Shown here: in pieces, positions 32,789-41,744 of the stretch
Numbering within the stretch: position 1 is the first letter of the stretch
How the letters are laid out: each line of letters opens with the position of its first letter
Assembly: GCF_965229915.1 (NCBI RefSeq)
Contig: NZ_CBDDJZ010000001.1
Coordinates: 2,046,001 to 2,110,000, forward strand
Origin: Marinoscillum sp965229915
Lineage (GTDB): Bacteria > Bacteroidota > Bacteroidia > Cytophagales > Cyclobacteriaceae
DNA length: 64,000 bases
Direction of reading: 5' to 3'
The notes under the pieces: generated by a model
Seen by the model: only the letters and a program-made list of their open reading frames with translations
Told to the model about the DNA's origin: nothing
Databases searched by the model: none
Position numbers and translations under genes: made by a program

Positions 32789-33495
32789 ATCAAGTAGAAG
32801 TTTGCCTTACCCCAGAACTGATCCATCAGTTCAATCTGTCCAATAAAATAGTGGTGGCCGTGGATATCTTCCGTGCCACCTCATGCATGGTCACTGGCAT
32901 GGCCCATGGCGTGAAAGCCATCTACCCGGTAGCCACTGTGGAAGAATGTCTGGAAAAGGGGACCAAAGAAGGAATGATTACCGCTGGTGAGCGCGGAGGA
33001 CAAAAACTAGAAGAGTTTACTATAGGTAACTCTCCCTATGAGTACATGCAGGATGAGTTCAAAAATCAGTCGATAGTGGTGACTACCACCAATGGAACAC
33101 GTACCATTCTTGCCTCTTTGGCTGCAGATCAGATACTCATCGGTGCCTTTTTGAATTTACGTGCAGTAGCCAATCATCTTGTCTCTTCGAGAAAGGACGT
33201 TGTAATCCATTGCGCTGGTTGGAAAGGAACAGTCAATATAGAAGACACCTTATTTGCCGGTGCACTTATAGAAGAAATAATGGCCACTCATAAAATAACT
33301 GGCGATCCAGCTCTGATGGCCCACCAGTTATACAAGGCAAATTCCCATGACCTGATGACCATCTCAAAGGAATCGTCCCACGCCAAAAGGTTATCTACCT
33401 TCGGTATAGGTAAAGACATAGAGTTTTGTATGAACCAAAGTCTGTATAGCGTACTCCCTGAATTCAAAGAAGGAAAGCTTCAGGCAATTATGTAA
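32785..33495 (+). CDS. comB: 2-phosphosulfolactate phosphatase family protein (ComB)
   Basis: This 236-residue protein matches ComB. VVAVDIFRATSCMVTGMAHG, EEFTIGNSPYEY, VVTTTNGTRTIL and HCAGWKGTVNIEDTLFAGA are the recognisable blocks. ComB hydrolyses phosphosulfolactate to sulfolactate in coenzyme M synthesis. Bacteroidota do not make coenzyme M, so the natural role here is open; sulfonate formation for sulfonolipids or sulfolactate is possible. It overlaps gcvT by 4 bases, so they are coupled, and converges on a YciI-like gene with an 8-base overlap. Confidence 0.85.
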   Translation: MNQVEVCLTPELIHQFNLSNKIVVAVDIFRATSCMVTGMAHGVKAIYPVATVEECLEKGTKEGMITAGERGGQKLEEFTIGNSPYEYMQDEFKNQSIVVTTTNGTRTILASLAADQILIGAFLNLRAVANHLVSSRKDVVIHCAGWKGTVNIEDTLFAGALIEEIMATHKITGDPALMAHQLYKANSHDLMTISKESSHAKRLSTFGIGKDIEFCMNQSLYSVLPEFKEGKLQAIM

Positions 33496-33772
33496 AAAGT
33501 GGTGGAATAGCACACTCGGTGATTTCCACGCTTTCCCATACTCCTCCACTAATGTAAGGCTCTGATGACTTCCAGGATTCCAATTCAGCTTCGGTAGCAA
33601 AATTCATTACCATGACTGAACCGACCATTTTTCCCTGTTCAATCATTGCCACAGCGTACAGAATTTTACCCTCTTCTTTGAGTTGCTTGACACCTTCCAG
33701 GTGCGCAGGTCTATTGGCTTGTCTGCGATCTGCGGCATCCTTACCATCTCTTCCTATTACTAAATAATGCAT
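33488..33772 (-). CDS. YciI-like protein
   Basis: This is a 94-residue ferredoxin-like-fold protein of the YciI family. It starts MHYLVIGRDGKDAADRRQ, with RPAHLEGVKQLKEEGKILYA (the His of the RxxHL motif) and FATEAELESWKSSEPYISGG (the DPF/EPY region). Members are small putative enzymes of unclear substrate. It lies one base downstream of the DUF2721 gene on the same strand. Confidence 0.85.
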   Translation of the reverse strand: MHYLVIGRDGKDAADRRQANRPAHLEGVKQLKEEGKILYAVAMIEQGKMVGSVMVMNFATEAELESWKSSEPYISGGVWESVEITECAIPPLFT

Positions 33773-33773
33773 G

Positions 33774-34181
33774 CTAAAACTTCAATTTTGATCCAAATTC
33801 CATATCGCTGAGCTCTATCTCCAATGCCTTAGTGGAAAGCTGGATTTCTCTAAGTGAGATAAACAGGCTCAACAGTAAAAAAACCAACGATACACCAAAG
33901 ATATAACTCCCCCACTGGCCAATTTTCAAATAAATAAAAAACATGGCCAACACACATAAGAACAGACTAGCTACTCCCATAAATTGCATCGCTCTGATTA
34001 GAAAAAGTCGTAATCTGAGATTTTTTAACTGGCCTTCCAAAATACTTTTGGGGTTTTCCAAATACATGGAATGCAGCTGCCGAATGATGTTAGCAATGGC
34101 CAGAAAACGGTTAGTATAGGCCAGCAGGAGAAGAGAAATAGCCGGGAACAACAAGGCTGGAGTAGTAAGAGTGACTTCCAT
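33774..34181 (-). CDS. DUF2721 family membrane protein
   Basis: This 135-residue protein has three membrane helices (LLFPAISLLLLAYTNRFLAI, then AMQFMGVASLFLCVLAMFFI and YIFGVSLVFLLLSLFISL). The loop with RLRLFLIRAMQFMGVA and the helix ISLREIQLSTKALEIEL match DUF2721. Function unknown. Its start shares one base with the stop of the MazG-like gene, so the two are coupled. Confidence 0.8.
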   Translation of the reverse strand: MEVTLTTPALLFPAISLLLLAYTNRFLAIANIIRQLHSMYLENPKSILEGQLKNLRLRLFLIRAMQFMGVASLFLCVLAMFFIYLKIGQWGSYIFGVSLVFLLLSLFISLREIQLSTKALEIELSDMEFGSKLKF

Positions 34182-34507
34182 TATTGAAGCTTTTCATTAT
34201 TCTGATGACGTGTCGCATCTCGAATGTTCTTCTTTTCAAAATTCTTCTTGAGCGCGTCCGTCAGATTTACACCGGTCTGATTGGCAAGACAAATGAGTAC
34301 CCATAGCACATCGGCCATTTCATCATCCAAATCCCGATTCTTGTCGGACTCCTTGAACGACTGTTCTCCATACTTCCTGGCCATGATTCGTGCCAGTTCA
34401 CCCACTTCTTCTGTGAGTATGGTCATGTTTGTAAGCTCATTGAAATACCGTACACCTACAGTTTGAATCCACTCATCTACTTGCTGCTGAGCCTCCTCTA
34501 TGGTCAT
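34181..34507 (-). CDS. MazG-like nucleotide pyrophosphohydrolase
   Basis: This 108-residue all-helical protein of the MazG/dUTPase-like group has the metal-binding pattern EEVGELARIMARKYGEQS, then DLDDEMADVLWVLICLANQT, equivalent to the ExxE...ExxD motif. Such proteins hydrolyse (d)NTPs to monophosphates and are thought to clean up non-canonical nucleotides. It is the first gene of a minus-strand run with DUF2721 and YciI. Confidence 0.9.
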   Translation of the reverse strand: MTIEEAQQQVDEWIQTVGVRYFNELTNMTILTEEVGELARIMARKYGEQSFKESDKNRDLDDEMADVLWVLICLANQTGVNLTDALKKNFEKKNIRDATRHQNNEKLQ

Positions 34508-34513
34508 AAGTTA

Positions 34514-35083
34514 TTAACGTTCTACGTTTGCATCCAGATTTTCATTCAAATGAAGGATCTCAAAGCCTTCAAGGTCTAGTTTAGAGAGGAAAAAAAACAG
34601 GCGCTCTTCTTCACTAGCCCGTAGAGAATCCCGATCTGGCTCAAATTCACTGAAATGCTCGATAGGGAAACGCTTCCCGGGAGTATAATGATCCTCCCAA
34701 AAGAGTGCCTCATCTACATATCCATCTTCTCCATAGTAGTACTTATACTCAGAGGCGATGTTGTCGTCCTTAGAGACTACCACATGCCCGCTAAATATTG
34801 GAGCCATGTCCTGAAAGTAGAAGTAATCGTCTCGATCTATATGTGAGGTGTGAAGGACACCTACCAGTTTCAACAATTCCTTGTCCATGAAATAACCTCG
34901 TATCTTGTAGATAGAATCCCCCTGGTGGAAGTCATCCTCTCTAATACTGACCCGATGATTCGCATCAATGTCATGCACTTTCTCGTTTACAGCATTTACT
35001 AATGGACGCTTTTCACGACTCACTTCGGAAGAACACCCGAATAATATCAAGACACAAGTAGTTAGGTAAGTCAGCTTGATCAT
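34514..35083 (-). CDS. Predicted lipoprotein, unknown function
   Basis: The frame extends upstream to 35194, but ATG 35083 gives a clean lipoprotein signal (MIKLTYLTTCVLILFGCSS, Cys17), so I use that start: 189 residues. The mature protein is rich in charged and aromatic residues (DDYFYFQDMAPIFSGHVVVS, YYYGEDGYVDEALFWEDHY). No family recognised. It is divergent from the DUF2911 gene and could be co-transcribed with the MazG-like gene 6 bases downstream. Confidence 0.65.
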   Translation of the reverse strand: MIKLTYLTTCVLILFGCSSEVSREKRPLVNAVNEKVHDIDANHRVSIREDDFHQGDSIYKIRGYFMDKELLKLVGVLHTSHIDRDDYFYFQDMAPIFSGHVVVSKDDNIASEYKYYYGEDGYVDEALFWEDHYTPGKRFPIEHFSEFEPDRDSLRASEEERLFFFLSKLDLEGFEILHLNENLDANVER

Positions 35084-35232
35084 TATAGTTCTGATTTTTA
35101 CACAATATAGTGATTTCCTCTTTTTATTAACTTTCTGAATGACAATAGAAGTCTGCCTGCTATCCAATAATGCCCCATCGAAAAAGCAACTCAAAACTCC
35201 ATAAATACGTGAACATACAAAAAATCAAACCT

Positions 35233-35766
35233 ATGAAACAACTTCCAATAAATCTCAAAACAATTCTGAATATCATGGGCATCATACTGATGACTATAGT
35301 GGCTCAAGCGCAACAGGATAAAAGCAAGCGTCCAAGCCCTCCAGATCGCACTTCGGCTGACGTAGATGGCTTGTCAGTTACTATTGACTACAGTCAACCC
35401 GGAGTGAAAGGGCGAAAAATCTGGGATGGTTTGGTGCCTTATGGCAAAGTATGGCGTACTGGAGCCAATGAAGCCTCCTGGATAGAAGTAAGCGAAGATG
35501 TGCAGATTGCTGGCAAGACACTACCAGCAGGAAAATATGGATTGTTCACCATACCGGGTGAGGAAGAGTGGACGATTATTTTCAACAAGACCTGGGATCA
35601 ATGGGGAGCATATGAGTATGACAGTGAAAAAGACGTACTCCGTGTCACTGCTCCATCTGGCAAATCAGACAAGTTTTATGAGCGTTTTACGATACAGGTT
35701 GACAACACAGGTACTGTCACAATGAACTGGGAGAACCTGGCAGTGAAATTTGAGATCTCAAAATAA
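35233..35766 (+). CDS. DUF2911 family exported protein
   Basis: This 177-residue protein is read from ATG 35233, which gives a signal peptide (NIMGIILMTIVAQAQQ); the open frame runs back to 35170 without adding a sensible N terminus. The body matches DUF2911: VTIDYSQPGVKGRKIWDGLV, PYGKVWRTGANEASWI, LPAGKYGLFTIPGEEEWTII and FNKTWDQWGAYEY. The family is widespread in Bacteroidota periplasms with no known activity. A strong terminator follows at once. Confidence 0.88.
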   Translation: MKQLPINLKTILNIMGIILMTIVAQAQQDKSKRPSPPDRTSADVDGLSVTIDYSQPGVKGRKIWDGLVPYGKVWRTGANEASWIEVSEDVQIAGKTLPAGKYGLFTIPGEEEWTIIFNKTWDQWGAYEYDSEKDVLRVTAPSGKSDKFYERFTIQVDNTGTVTMNWENLAVKFEISK

Positions 35767-35770
35767 ACAA

Positions 35771-35803
35771 AGAGGCTGTATCAAAAAACAGCCTCTTTTT
35801 TTA
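35771..35803 (+). terminator. Bidirectional intrinsic terminator between DUF2911 and yicC
   Basis: A perfect 9-bp stem, AGAGGCTGT / ACAGCCTCT (35771-35779 and 35788-35796), is followed by seven Ts. On the other strand the same stem is followed by TTTGTTTATT, so it can also end the converging yicC transcript, whose stop codon lies at 35801-35803. Confidence 0.85.
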
Positions 35804-36673
35804 TATGATATTCATTGATTGCTCTTTGATCTTTTCCAGCTCATCTTTCATCTGAACCACGGCACGTTGGATCACCGCATCATTGGCTTTGGCACCAATG
35901 GTATTGATCTCTCGACCAATCTCCTGGGAAATAAAACCTAACTTTTTCCCTTGAGATTCTTTGGCACCCATTACTTCTTTGAAGTACTCCAGATGTCTGC
36001 CAAGTCTTACTTTCTCTTCGGTAATATCCAGCTTCTCTATGTAGTAGATTAGCTCTTGTTCGAATCTATTCTGATCTATCTGAGTCTTTTCGCGGATATC
36101 TTCGATACTATTAGTGATTCGCTCCCTGATGAGCTTGATTCGCTCGGGGTCTCTAGCAGTGACTTCTACCAGCCCGGCTGCTATGCCATCTATGTAACTC
36201 TCCAGGTTTCGCTGGAGGGTCTCTCCCTCTGCGGCTCTGAAGGCATTACACTTGGCTAAGGCTGTCTCCAGTGTAGATTTTAATAATTCCCAATCCTCAA
36301 AACTGGAGGATTCATCGGCCACAATAACATCTGGTGAATGGAGTGCCAGGCGAAATAAATCTTTTGGATTAGCAGCCATCTCATTGGCCAGTTCTTCGTA
36401 CTGTTTGTAATAAGTTCGAAACAACCCTTTGTTGATATGAATGTTGGGTTCTTCTAGTCCCAGTGGAATCAGCTCAATGGTCAGATTAACCTTACCTCTT
36501 TTGAGATGGTTGGTAATGATTGATTTGATTTCCAGCTCCCTATCGAGTATCTCTCTAGGTAGCTTGGTACTGAAGTCAAGAAACTTACTGTTGAGTGTCT
36601 TGATTTCTATTTTGATACGGTATTTTGAAGACTCTGCCTCTGCAGAACCAAACCCAGTCATTGATTGAAGCAT
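35801..36673 (-). CDS. yicC: YicC/YloC family endoribonuclease
   Basis: The frame is open to 36817, but ATG 36673 begins the family signature MLQSMTGFGSAEAES, so I use that start: 290 residues. EIKTLNSKFLDFSTKLPREI is the next block, and the C terminus has GRHLEYFKEVMGAKESQGKK and LGFISQEIGREINTIGAKAN. YicC proteins are RNases acting on small or stress-related RNAs. It lies 8 bases after the large Omp85-type gene in the same minus-strand operon. The gmk gene that often follows yicC is absent. Confidence 0.9.
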   Translation of the reverse strand: MLQSMTGFGSAEAESSKYRIKIEIKTLNSKFLDFSTKLPREILDRELEIKSIITNHLKRGKVNLTIELIPLGLEEPNIHINKGLFRTYYKQYEELANEMAANPKDLFRLALHSPDVIVADESSSFEDWELLKSTLETALAKCNAFRAAEGETLQRNLESYIDGIAAGLVEVTARDPERIKLIRERITNSIEDIREKTQIDQNRFEQELIYYIEKLDITEEKVRLGRHLEYFKEVMGAKESQGKKLGFISQEIGREINTIGAKANDAVIQRAVVQMKDELEKIKEQSMNII

Positions 36674-36681
36674 CCGCAAAT

Positions 36682-39600
36682 TTAGAAATCTAATCCGAGA
36701 GTTAGGTATATCCTGGTATCTCCTACTTGAAAATCTCGAATTGGCTTGGCTATATCCAGCTTCAAATAGTATCCTAATAACACCGTGCGAATACCTGCAC
36801 CATAGCTTGCCAACCATGGATTTTGATAGTTGGATAAGTTGGCAGTGAAGTTAGAAGTAACGTATTTTTTAGTAAATGCGCTATTCTCTTGAGTAAATGG
36901 AGGCTTACCAGTCCAGGCTGTTCCCACATCATAAAACCCAATAATCTGGAAGTTCCTTAAGAAGGCAGAAGAAATAGGTGCACTAGACAAGTATCTGAAC
37001 AAAGGCAACCGTAGCTCTGCATTGAACAACAAGGAGTTGGTTCCATATACCTCATTGTAGTCAAACCCACGTAGATTAGTCACAAACTCCGTAAACAGAA
37101 TGTCGGAATTGTTGATACCATTGGAGATTTGCAGTGGATCCTCCGATCCCTGGTCTTCAAAACTCTGGAACACCCAATTCTGCATCCCACCAAGAAGAAA
37201 TTTTTGAGCGTTTGGCCCCATAGATCTGCCGTAGAAAAGTCTCATGGCTAATGTAAACTCTCTGTGAATTTTCTGATAGTGCCGCAGATCTACTCTCAGC
37301 TTATTAAAAGACTTCTGCCCATCCAGCACACCTAGATATTGCTCAAATTCCACAATTCCTCTTGTCCCCTGGTAGATGTTAAAGCCTCTTTCGATAGTAT
37401 TGTCTACTACCAGAGCGGCTCTACCACCAGCATATTGATCATTGGAATCTTCGGCCAGACTGATACTCGGATTGGTGTTTCGTACCGCCTCCCATTGTAG
37501 GTTTCGGAAAGAGGTATTCACATAAAATGGAGATAACTCCATCCTAAAGGTGTTGGTTAGTGGTAACGCTGCAGCCAGTTCAATTCGATTGAGCGTATAT
37601 TTTTGGATAACCTCCTCTTCGGTCCTGCCCCGTAAAAAAGGTGAGTTTGGATCGATCAAATAAGAGTTGCGCTCAAAACGCAAATGAAAATCCGTCCAGT
37701 ATTTCAAGTACTGGTATTCACCGTAGATATTACCAGTTTTCAGATTGGTATTGGCCAGAACCCCACCATTGAGCCGGTGATTTTCCAACATGTCATTGAT
37801 CTCAGTCTCCAAAAGGAAACTGAACCCACGGATGGGGTCAATGGCAAAGGAAGTAATCAGGTTATTGAAACTGAATCTTGGCTCATAAGCCCTTGGGCCA
37901 ATCACTGTGGTTTCTTTTTCAAGCTTCCTGTAGTTGGCAAAAAATGATTCGGGACGGAAACTAGGTCTCCTTTCAGAAGTAGGCTTTGTTGCCCGCTCGT
38001 CTTCAAACACGTAGTTATCCGTATCTATGAAATCTCCATTTATCTGTGGCTCTGGCTCTTCCTCCGCCACCGGAACCTCCTTCTCCACCTCTTTTAGTGA
38101 ATCTACCTCTTCTTCAAAAACGAACGAATCCGGTAAAAACAAGGAATCTACAACCGTGAGTACTTCAGATACCGGTTGCACTTTATCAGGTTTAGCCTTA
38201 GGTACCTCAACTTTTTTGGAGGTTCGCTGAGCCAGAAACTTCGCTTGAAACATCCGCTGGCGTGCAGTCTGCGGAGTAAACATGCGTTGATCCAGGTTAT
38301 ATTCCTTAGAGAAGACACGTGTACGTCCATTGCTCAGCATTAGGAAATTCAGCCTGTCCGGATTGTAAGTGAGGTCATAATCGCGAATGCTGTATTCAAA
38401 ATTAGAAAGCTGAACGAATGTGGAATCATTAAGATTGTATTTGTACAAGTTGGTTATACCTTTTTGATCGCTCAAGTAGAAAATCTCATTGCGATTCTTG
38501 ACCAGTGGTTTGCGATCTACGCTATAGGTATTGGTGAGTCTGGAAAAGGAAGTGGTAGTAGTGTCCAGATTATAAAGAAACAGATTGAAACGGTCGGGTA
38601 CTTCATCCAAATCTACCTTGGCCACATCTACTGAATCAGTTATTCGGTTGGAACTGAACACAATAGTGGAAGTACCAGGAATAAACACCGGATCCAAATC
38701 ATCATACAGGTCATCTGTTATTCGCTTAATGGCATTTCTCCTCATGGAGATGAGGTAGAGATCATTTTGACCGCCAATATCTCCGCTTATGACTGCTAGC
38801 TTCCCATTGTCATTAAAAGAGAAACTCTCCACTTGTCTAAATCTGGTCAACGGTTTTTGGAATTTCTTCTTGGTCTCTACGTTGTAGGTGTTCAGGTACA
38901 GATATCCTCGTTTATAGAGTAACACGCCAAGATTTTCATCATCTTGCCAATCGATAAGTGGCAGATGATAGTCAATTTTCTGTTCATTGATCAGATATCC
39001 TCCATTCAATACGGTCGTTTCCTTGCCAGATTCTACATCCACCACATTGACTTTATATCTTCCATTTTTATGGTAGACATACGCCACTTTATTTCCTGCC
39101 GCGTTGGTACGAACATGATTGAGAATCACTTCACGGTTGGAGTAAGATGCCAATTCTTTGTCTTCTTCGGGCTTTCGGTAATTTTCTTCGATCTCCTGCT
39201 TTTGAAATAAATAAAAGTTCTGCCAGTCGTTTAGAAACTGCTTGAATGAAACGCCCAGCGTGTTGGAGATACTCGTTTCTTCATTCCGGATGATTCGTGT
39301 CAGGTTCAGTACATTGGAGATGTTGCTCTTACCATACTGCAAGGCTATGTAGTTCCAGATGGATTGGCCTACAATTGCCGCCTCCTCATTCTGGATCTTC
39401 ACCAGTTTATTAATGTTTCGTCGCTCCAGGTAGTCACGCACGTAATCATCCATTTCGGCAGACCATCCATAGGCAAGGTATCGTGCAGCTCCTTCCACAA
39501 ACCACTCGGGTAGCGAAAGCAAATAAGAGTTTTGAAAAATCTCTGCCAGACTGCCACCAAACATCATGTCGTTGATCAGCATCTCGGACATGTTGTACAT

Positions 39601-40005
39601 GATCTCTTTCCTAAACTGACTTGACTGCCCTGGATAAGCAAGCTCTATTTGCAATTTGACAAAGTCAGTCTTACCGCCAATGGTAAAGACATCTCCTCCG
39701 ATACCCATATTGCTTTGCTGCAGGTCCTGGACAGAGTTATAGATGAAGATTTTGGTTTTGGTGTAAGGAGCGTATCCAAGAATGTCCGTCAGGTCTACGA
39801 ACTCATCTTCCAGGTATTCCAACGCCTCCTTGGCATATTCCTGACCTCCAGGGTAATAATACACTTCGAAATTATTGGTGGAATAGTAATACCAGTCGAA
39901 ACGCTTGTATTGGATTCGGTTGTGACCAAACTGCGTGTGATAGTACTGTGCAAACACACCCATACTGGCAAAGAATAGTATGATGGAAACAACCGTCTTT
40001 CTCAT
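36682..40005 (-). CDS. Omp85/BamA-type outer-membrane barrel fused to beta-propeller and degenerate peptidase domain
   Basis: This 1107-residue protein has a signal peptide (VSIILFFASMGVFAQ). Residues about 20-270 resemble a gluzincin (MA-type) peptidase module: PEWFVEGAARYLAYG keeps the third-ligand region, but no HExxH is found where expected (KEIMYNMSEMLINDMM). Residues about 290-590 are TolB-like propeller repeats (LYLISMRRNAIKRITDD, YDDLDPVFIPGTSTIVFSSN). An acidic Pro/Glu linker follows at about 620-700. The C terminus is an Omp85 barrel, with the RGF motif in FVTNLRGFDYNEVYG and the end YDVGTAW and YGAGIRTVLLGYYLKLDIAK. It overlaps the upstream FAD oxidoreductase gene by 4 bases. Function unproven; presumably in outer-membrane assembly or secretion. 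Confidence 0.8.
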   Translation of the reverse strand: MRKTVVSIILFFASMGVFAQYYHTQFGHNRIQYKRFDWYYYSTNNFEVYYYPGGQEYAKEALEYLEDEFVDLTDILGYAPYTKTKIFIYNSVQDLQQSNMGIGGDVFTIGGKTDFVKLQIELAYPGQSSQFRKEIMYNMSEMLINDMMFGGSLAEIFQNSYLLSLPEWFVEGAARYLAYGWSAEMDDYVRDYLERRNINKLVKIQNEEAAIVGQSIWNYIALQYGKSNISNVLNLTRIIRNEETSISNTLGVSFKQFLNDWQNFYLFQKQEIEENYRKPEEDKELASYSNREVILNHVRTNAAGNKVAYVYHKNGRYKVNVVDVESGKETTVLNGGYLINEQKIDYHLPLIDWQDDENLGVLLYKRGYLYLNTYNVETKKKFQKPLTRFRQVESFSFNDNGKLAVISGDIGGQNDLYLISMRRNAIKRITDDLYDDLDPVFIPGTSTIVFSSNRITDSVDVAKVDLDEVPDRFNLFLYNLDTTTTSFSRLTNTYSVDRKPLVKNRNEIFYLSDQKGITNLYKYNLNDSTFVQLSNFEYSIRDYDLTYNPDRLNFLMLSNGRTRVFSKEYNLDQRMFTPQTARQRMFQAKFLAQRTSKKVEVPKAKPDKVQPVSEVLTVVDSLFLPDSFVFEEEVDSLKEVEKEVPVAEEEPEPQINGDFIDTDNYVFEDERATKPTSERRPSFRPESFFANYRKLEKETTVIGPRAYEPRFSFNNLITSFAIDPIRGFSFLLETEINDMLENHRLNGGVLANTNLKTGNIYGEYQYLKYWTDFHLRFERNSYLIDPNSPFLRGRTEEEVIQKYTLNRIELAAALPLTNTFRMELSPFYVNTSFRNLQWEAVRNTNPSISLAEDSNDQYAGGRAALVVDNTIERGFNIYQGTRGIVEFEQYLGVLDGQKSFNKLRVDLRHYQKIHREFTLAMRLFYGRSMGPNAQKFLLGGMQNWVFQSFEDQGSEDPLQISNGINNSDILFTEFVTNLRGFDYNEVYGTNSLLFNAELRLPLFRYLSSAPISSAFLRNFQIIGFYDVGTAWTGKPPFTQENSAFTKKYVTSNFTANLSNYQNPWLASYGAGIRTVLLGYYLKLDIAKPIRDFQVGDTRIYLTLGLDF

Positions 40006-41045
40006 ATTTTCACTCTCCTAACATCTACTTCAGGCAAAAGTTCACCGCTTCGTTCGAGGTAATTTACGTATTGACCAGCAAAAAAAGGAACGAGCGACAC
40101 TCCTTTTGTACCAAACCCGTTGAATATGCCTACCTGTGGATGATCCGTATGCTGGCCTATGAAAGGCCGCCGGTCATATGTAGCTGGACGCACACCTGCT
40201 GATTTACTCACAATTGTATATTCTTTCTGATAGAGTTTATGTAACCTATCTTGAAGGTTTTTGATTCCCTTTTCAGAAGGAACATAGTCTAAATGATCGT
40301 GATCATAAGTGGAACCCACGCTAAAATGGCCATTCTTTGGTAGCACAAAAACCCCACGATTTACAATCATATCTTCAGGTAACGTAGTATCTATCTCCAG
40401 AATTTCACCCTTCACTGGTTTGAAAGGCAAGTAATTCCACAAAGGGTTATCAGTTACCATTGGCCCATCACAAAAAATCACATAGTCTGCTTTTATATTT
40501 TTGTAATGAGCTCCATCTGCCAATTTCAGCTGACTATGATCAAACAACTCATTGGTATAGTTTCCCTTATCCTCCAGCACGTGTCTAATCCCCCTGATCA
40601 TATCTGGTAAGTTGACATATCCCGAATAGTTCAGCAACAAACCACCAAATTCATCCCTTACACCTTTTATCCCTGAAGCTTTAGTGAGAATCTCTTTGAT
40701 ATAAGGCTGGTAAGCCAGCTCAGCCGCTTTTCCTTCCCAGTCGTTTAGCTCCTCATGGCTATAAAACGGTCGATAAATGGATTTAGGATATAAAAACTTC
40801 AGATCAACTTCTCTTTCCAGCTGCTGATAATAAGGCTCCAGAATAGGAAAGAGCGAATCCGCCAACCAAGTCTTGACCATTTGCCTGCCAGTGATCGGGT
40901 TGTAAATACCAGCAGCCTTGTTCGACGAAGTATTTTCTGTCTCATGATTGATTACATGCACATCTCTACCAGCGCGAATCAATTCTACCGCCAGAAGACT
41001 TCCAGCTATTCCCTGCCCAACGATCAAATAATTTACTTTTTTCAT
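40002..41045 (-). CDS. FAD-dependent oxidoreductase (DAO family)
   Basis: This 347-residue protein has an N-terminal Rossmann dinucleotide motif YLIVGQGIAGSLLAVELI, GRDVHVINHETENTSSNKAA in the next block and the DAO-family tail FNGFGTKGVSLVPFFAGQYV. NPITGRQMVKTWLADSLF and PATYDRRPFIGQ are further DAO-type segments. Family members oxidise amines or amino acids, but the substrate is unknown. No signal peptide. It is the first gene of the operon with the Omp85 fusion and yicC. Confidence 0.85.
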   Translation of the reverse strand: MKKVNYLIVGQGIAGSLLAVELIRAGRDVHVINHETENTSSNKAAGIYNPITGRQMVKTWLADSLFPILEPYYQQLEREVDLKFLYPKSIYRPFYSHEELNDWEGKAAELAYQPYIKEILTKASGIKGVRDEFGGLLLNYSGYVNLPDMIRGIRHVLEDKGNYTNELFDHSQLKLADGAHYKNIKADYVIFCDGPMVTDNPLWNYLPFKPVKGEILEIDTTLPEDMIVNRGVFVLPKNGHFSVGSTYDHDHLDYVPSEKGIKNLQDRLHKLYQKEYTIVSKSAGVRPATYDRRPFIGQHTDHPQVGIFNGFGTKGVSLVPFFAGQYVNYLERSGELLPEVDVRRVKI

Positions 41046-41102
41046 CGGCTATCGTTATTTTCCACAAATTTGCAACACAACCACATGAAGACACACAGGC
41101 AA

Positions 41103-41744
41103 ATGAAGATAAAATCTCTTGTTTTTAACCCCTTCTATGAAAACACTTACATTCTCTGGGATGACACTCAAGAAGCCATAATCGTTGACCCAGGGTGCTA
41201 TGAAACCTACGAAATTGATGAGTTAAAAAGATTCATTCACGAGCAAAAGCTTCAGGTGAAGGCAATCGTCAATACGCACTGTCATATCGATCATGTGCTT
41301 GGCAACTACACGCTTAAAACTCATTATAATTGTCCTCTGTGGATTCCTAAAGGCGAAGCGGAAATCTACCGTGCTGTAGAAGCATATGCACCACAGTGGG
41401 GAATCAATGGATTTACCTATGCAGAGCCGGACAGCTTGATGGAAAATGATGCTGTGATCCGGTTTGGAAACACAGAACTGTCCTCCATTTTTGTGCCAGG
41501 GCACGCACCTGGTCATCTCATGTTTCATCATATTCAGGATAAGGTAATCATTGGCGGAGATGTTCTTTTCAGAGAGAGTATTGGTCGTACTGACCTTCCT
41601 GGTGGGAATCACGAGGACCTTCTAGCCAATATTCAATCTAAATTATACATTCTGGAAGATGAAATAGTAGTCTATCCAGGGCACGGACCAGAGACGACCA
41701 TTGGCCATGAAAAACAATTTAACCCTTTCGTAAGAGCCCAATGA
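41103..41744 (+). CDS. Metallo-beta-lactamase-fold hydrolase (glyoxalase II-like)
   Basis: The frame continues upstream into the antisense of the oxidoreductase gene, but ATG 41103 (or 41085) begins the family start MKIKSLVFNPFYENTYIL. The zinc motif THCHIDH is at residues 58-64, with later ligands in FVPGHAPGHLMFH, IIGGDVLF and VYPGHGPETTIG. Small MBL hydrolases of this type act like hydroxyacylglutathione hydrolase or on other thioesters. The stop overlaps pssA by 4 bases. Confidence 0.9.
   Translation: MKIKSLVFNPFYENTYILWDDTQEAIIVDPGCYETYEIDELKRFIHEQKLQVKAIVNTHCHIDHVLGNYTLKTHYNCPLWIPKGEAEIYRAVEAYAPQWGINGFTYAEPDSLMENDAVIRFGNTELSSIFVPGHAPGHLMFHHIQDKVIIGGDVLFRESIGRTDLPGGNHEDLLANIQSKLYILEDEIVVYPGHGPETTIGHEKQFNPFVRAQ

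Noticed and set aside
36674..36817. N-terminal extension of YicC
   Set aside because: It overlaps the preceding large gene; the family start MLQSMTGFG is at 36673.
40881..41084. N-terminal extension of the MBL hydrolase
   Set aside because: It is antisense to the FAD oxidoreductase gene and has no family similarity.
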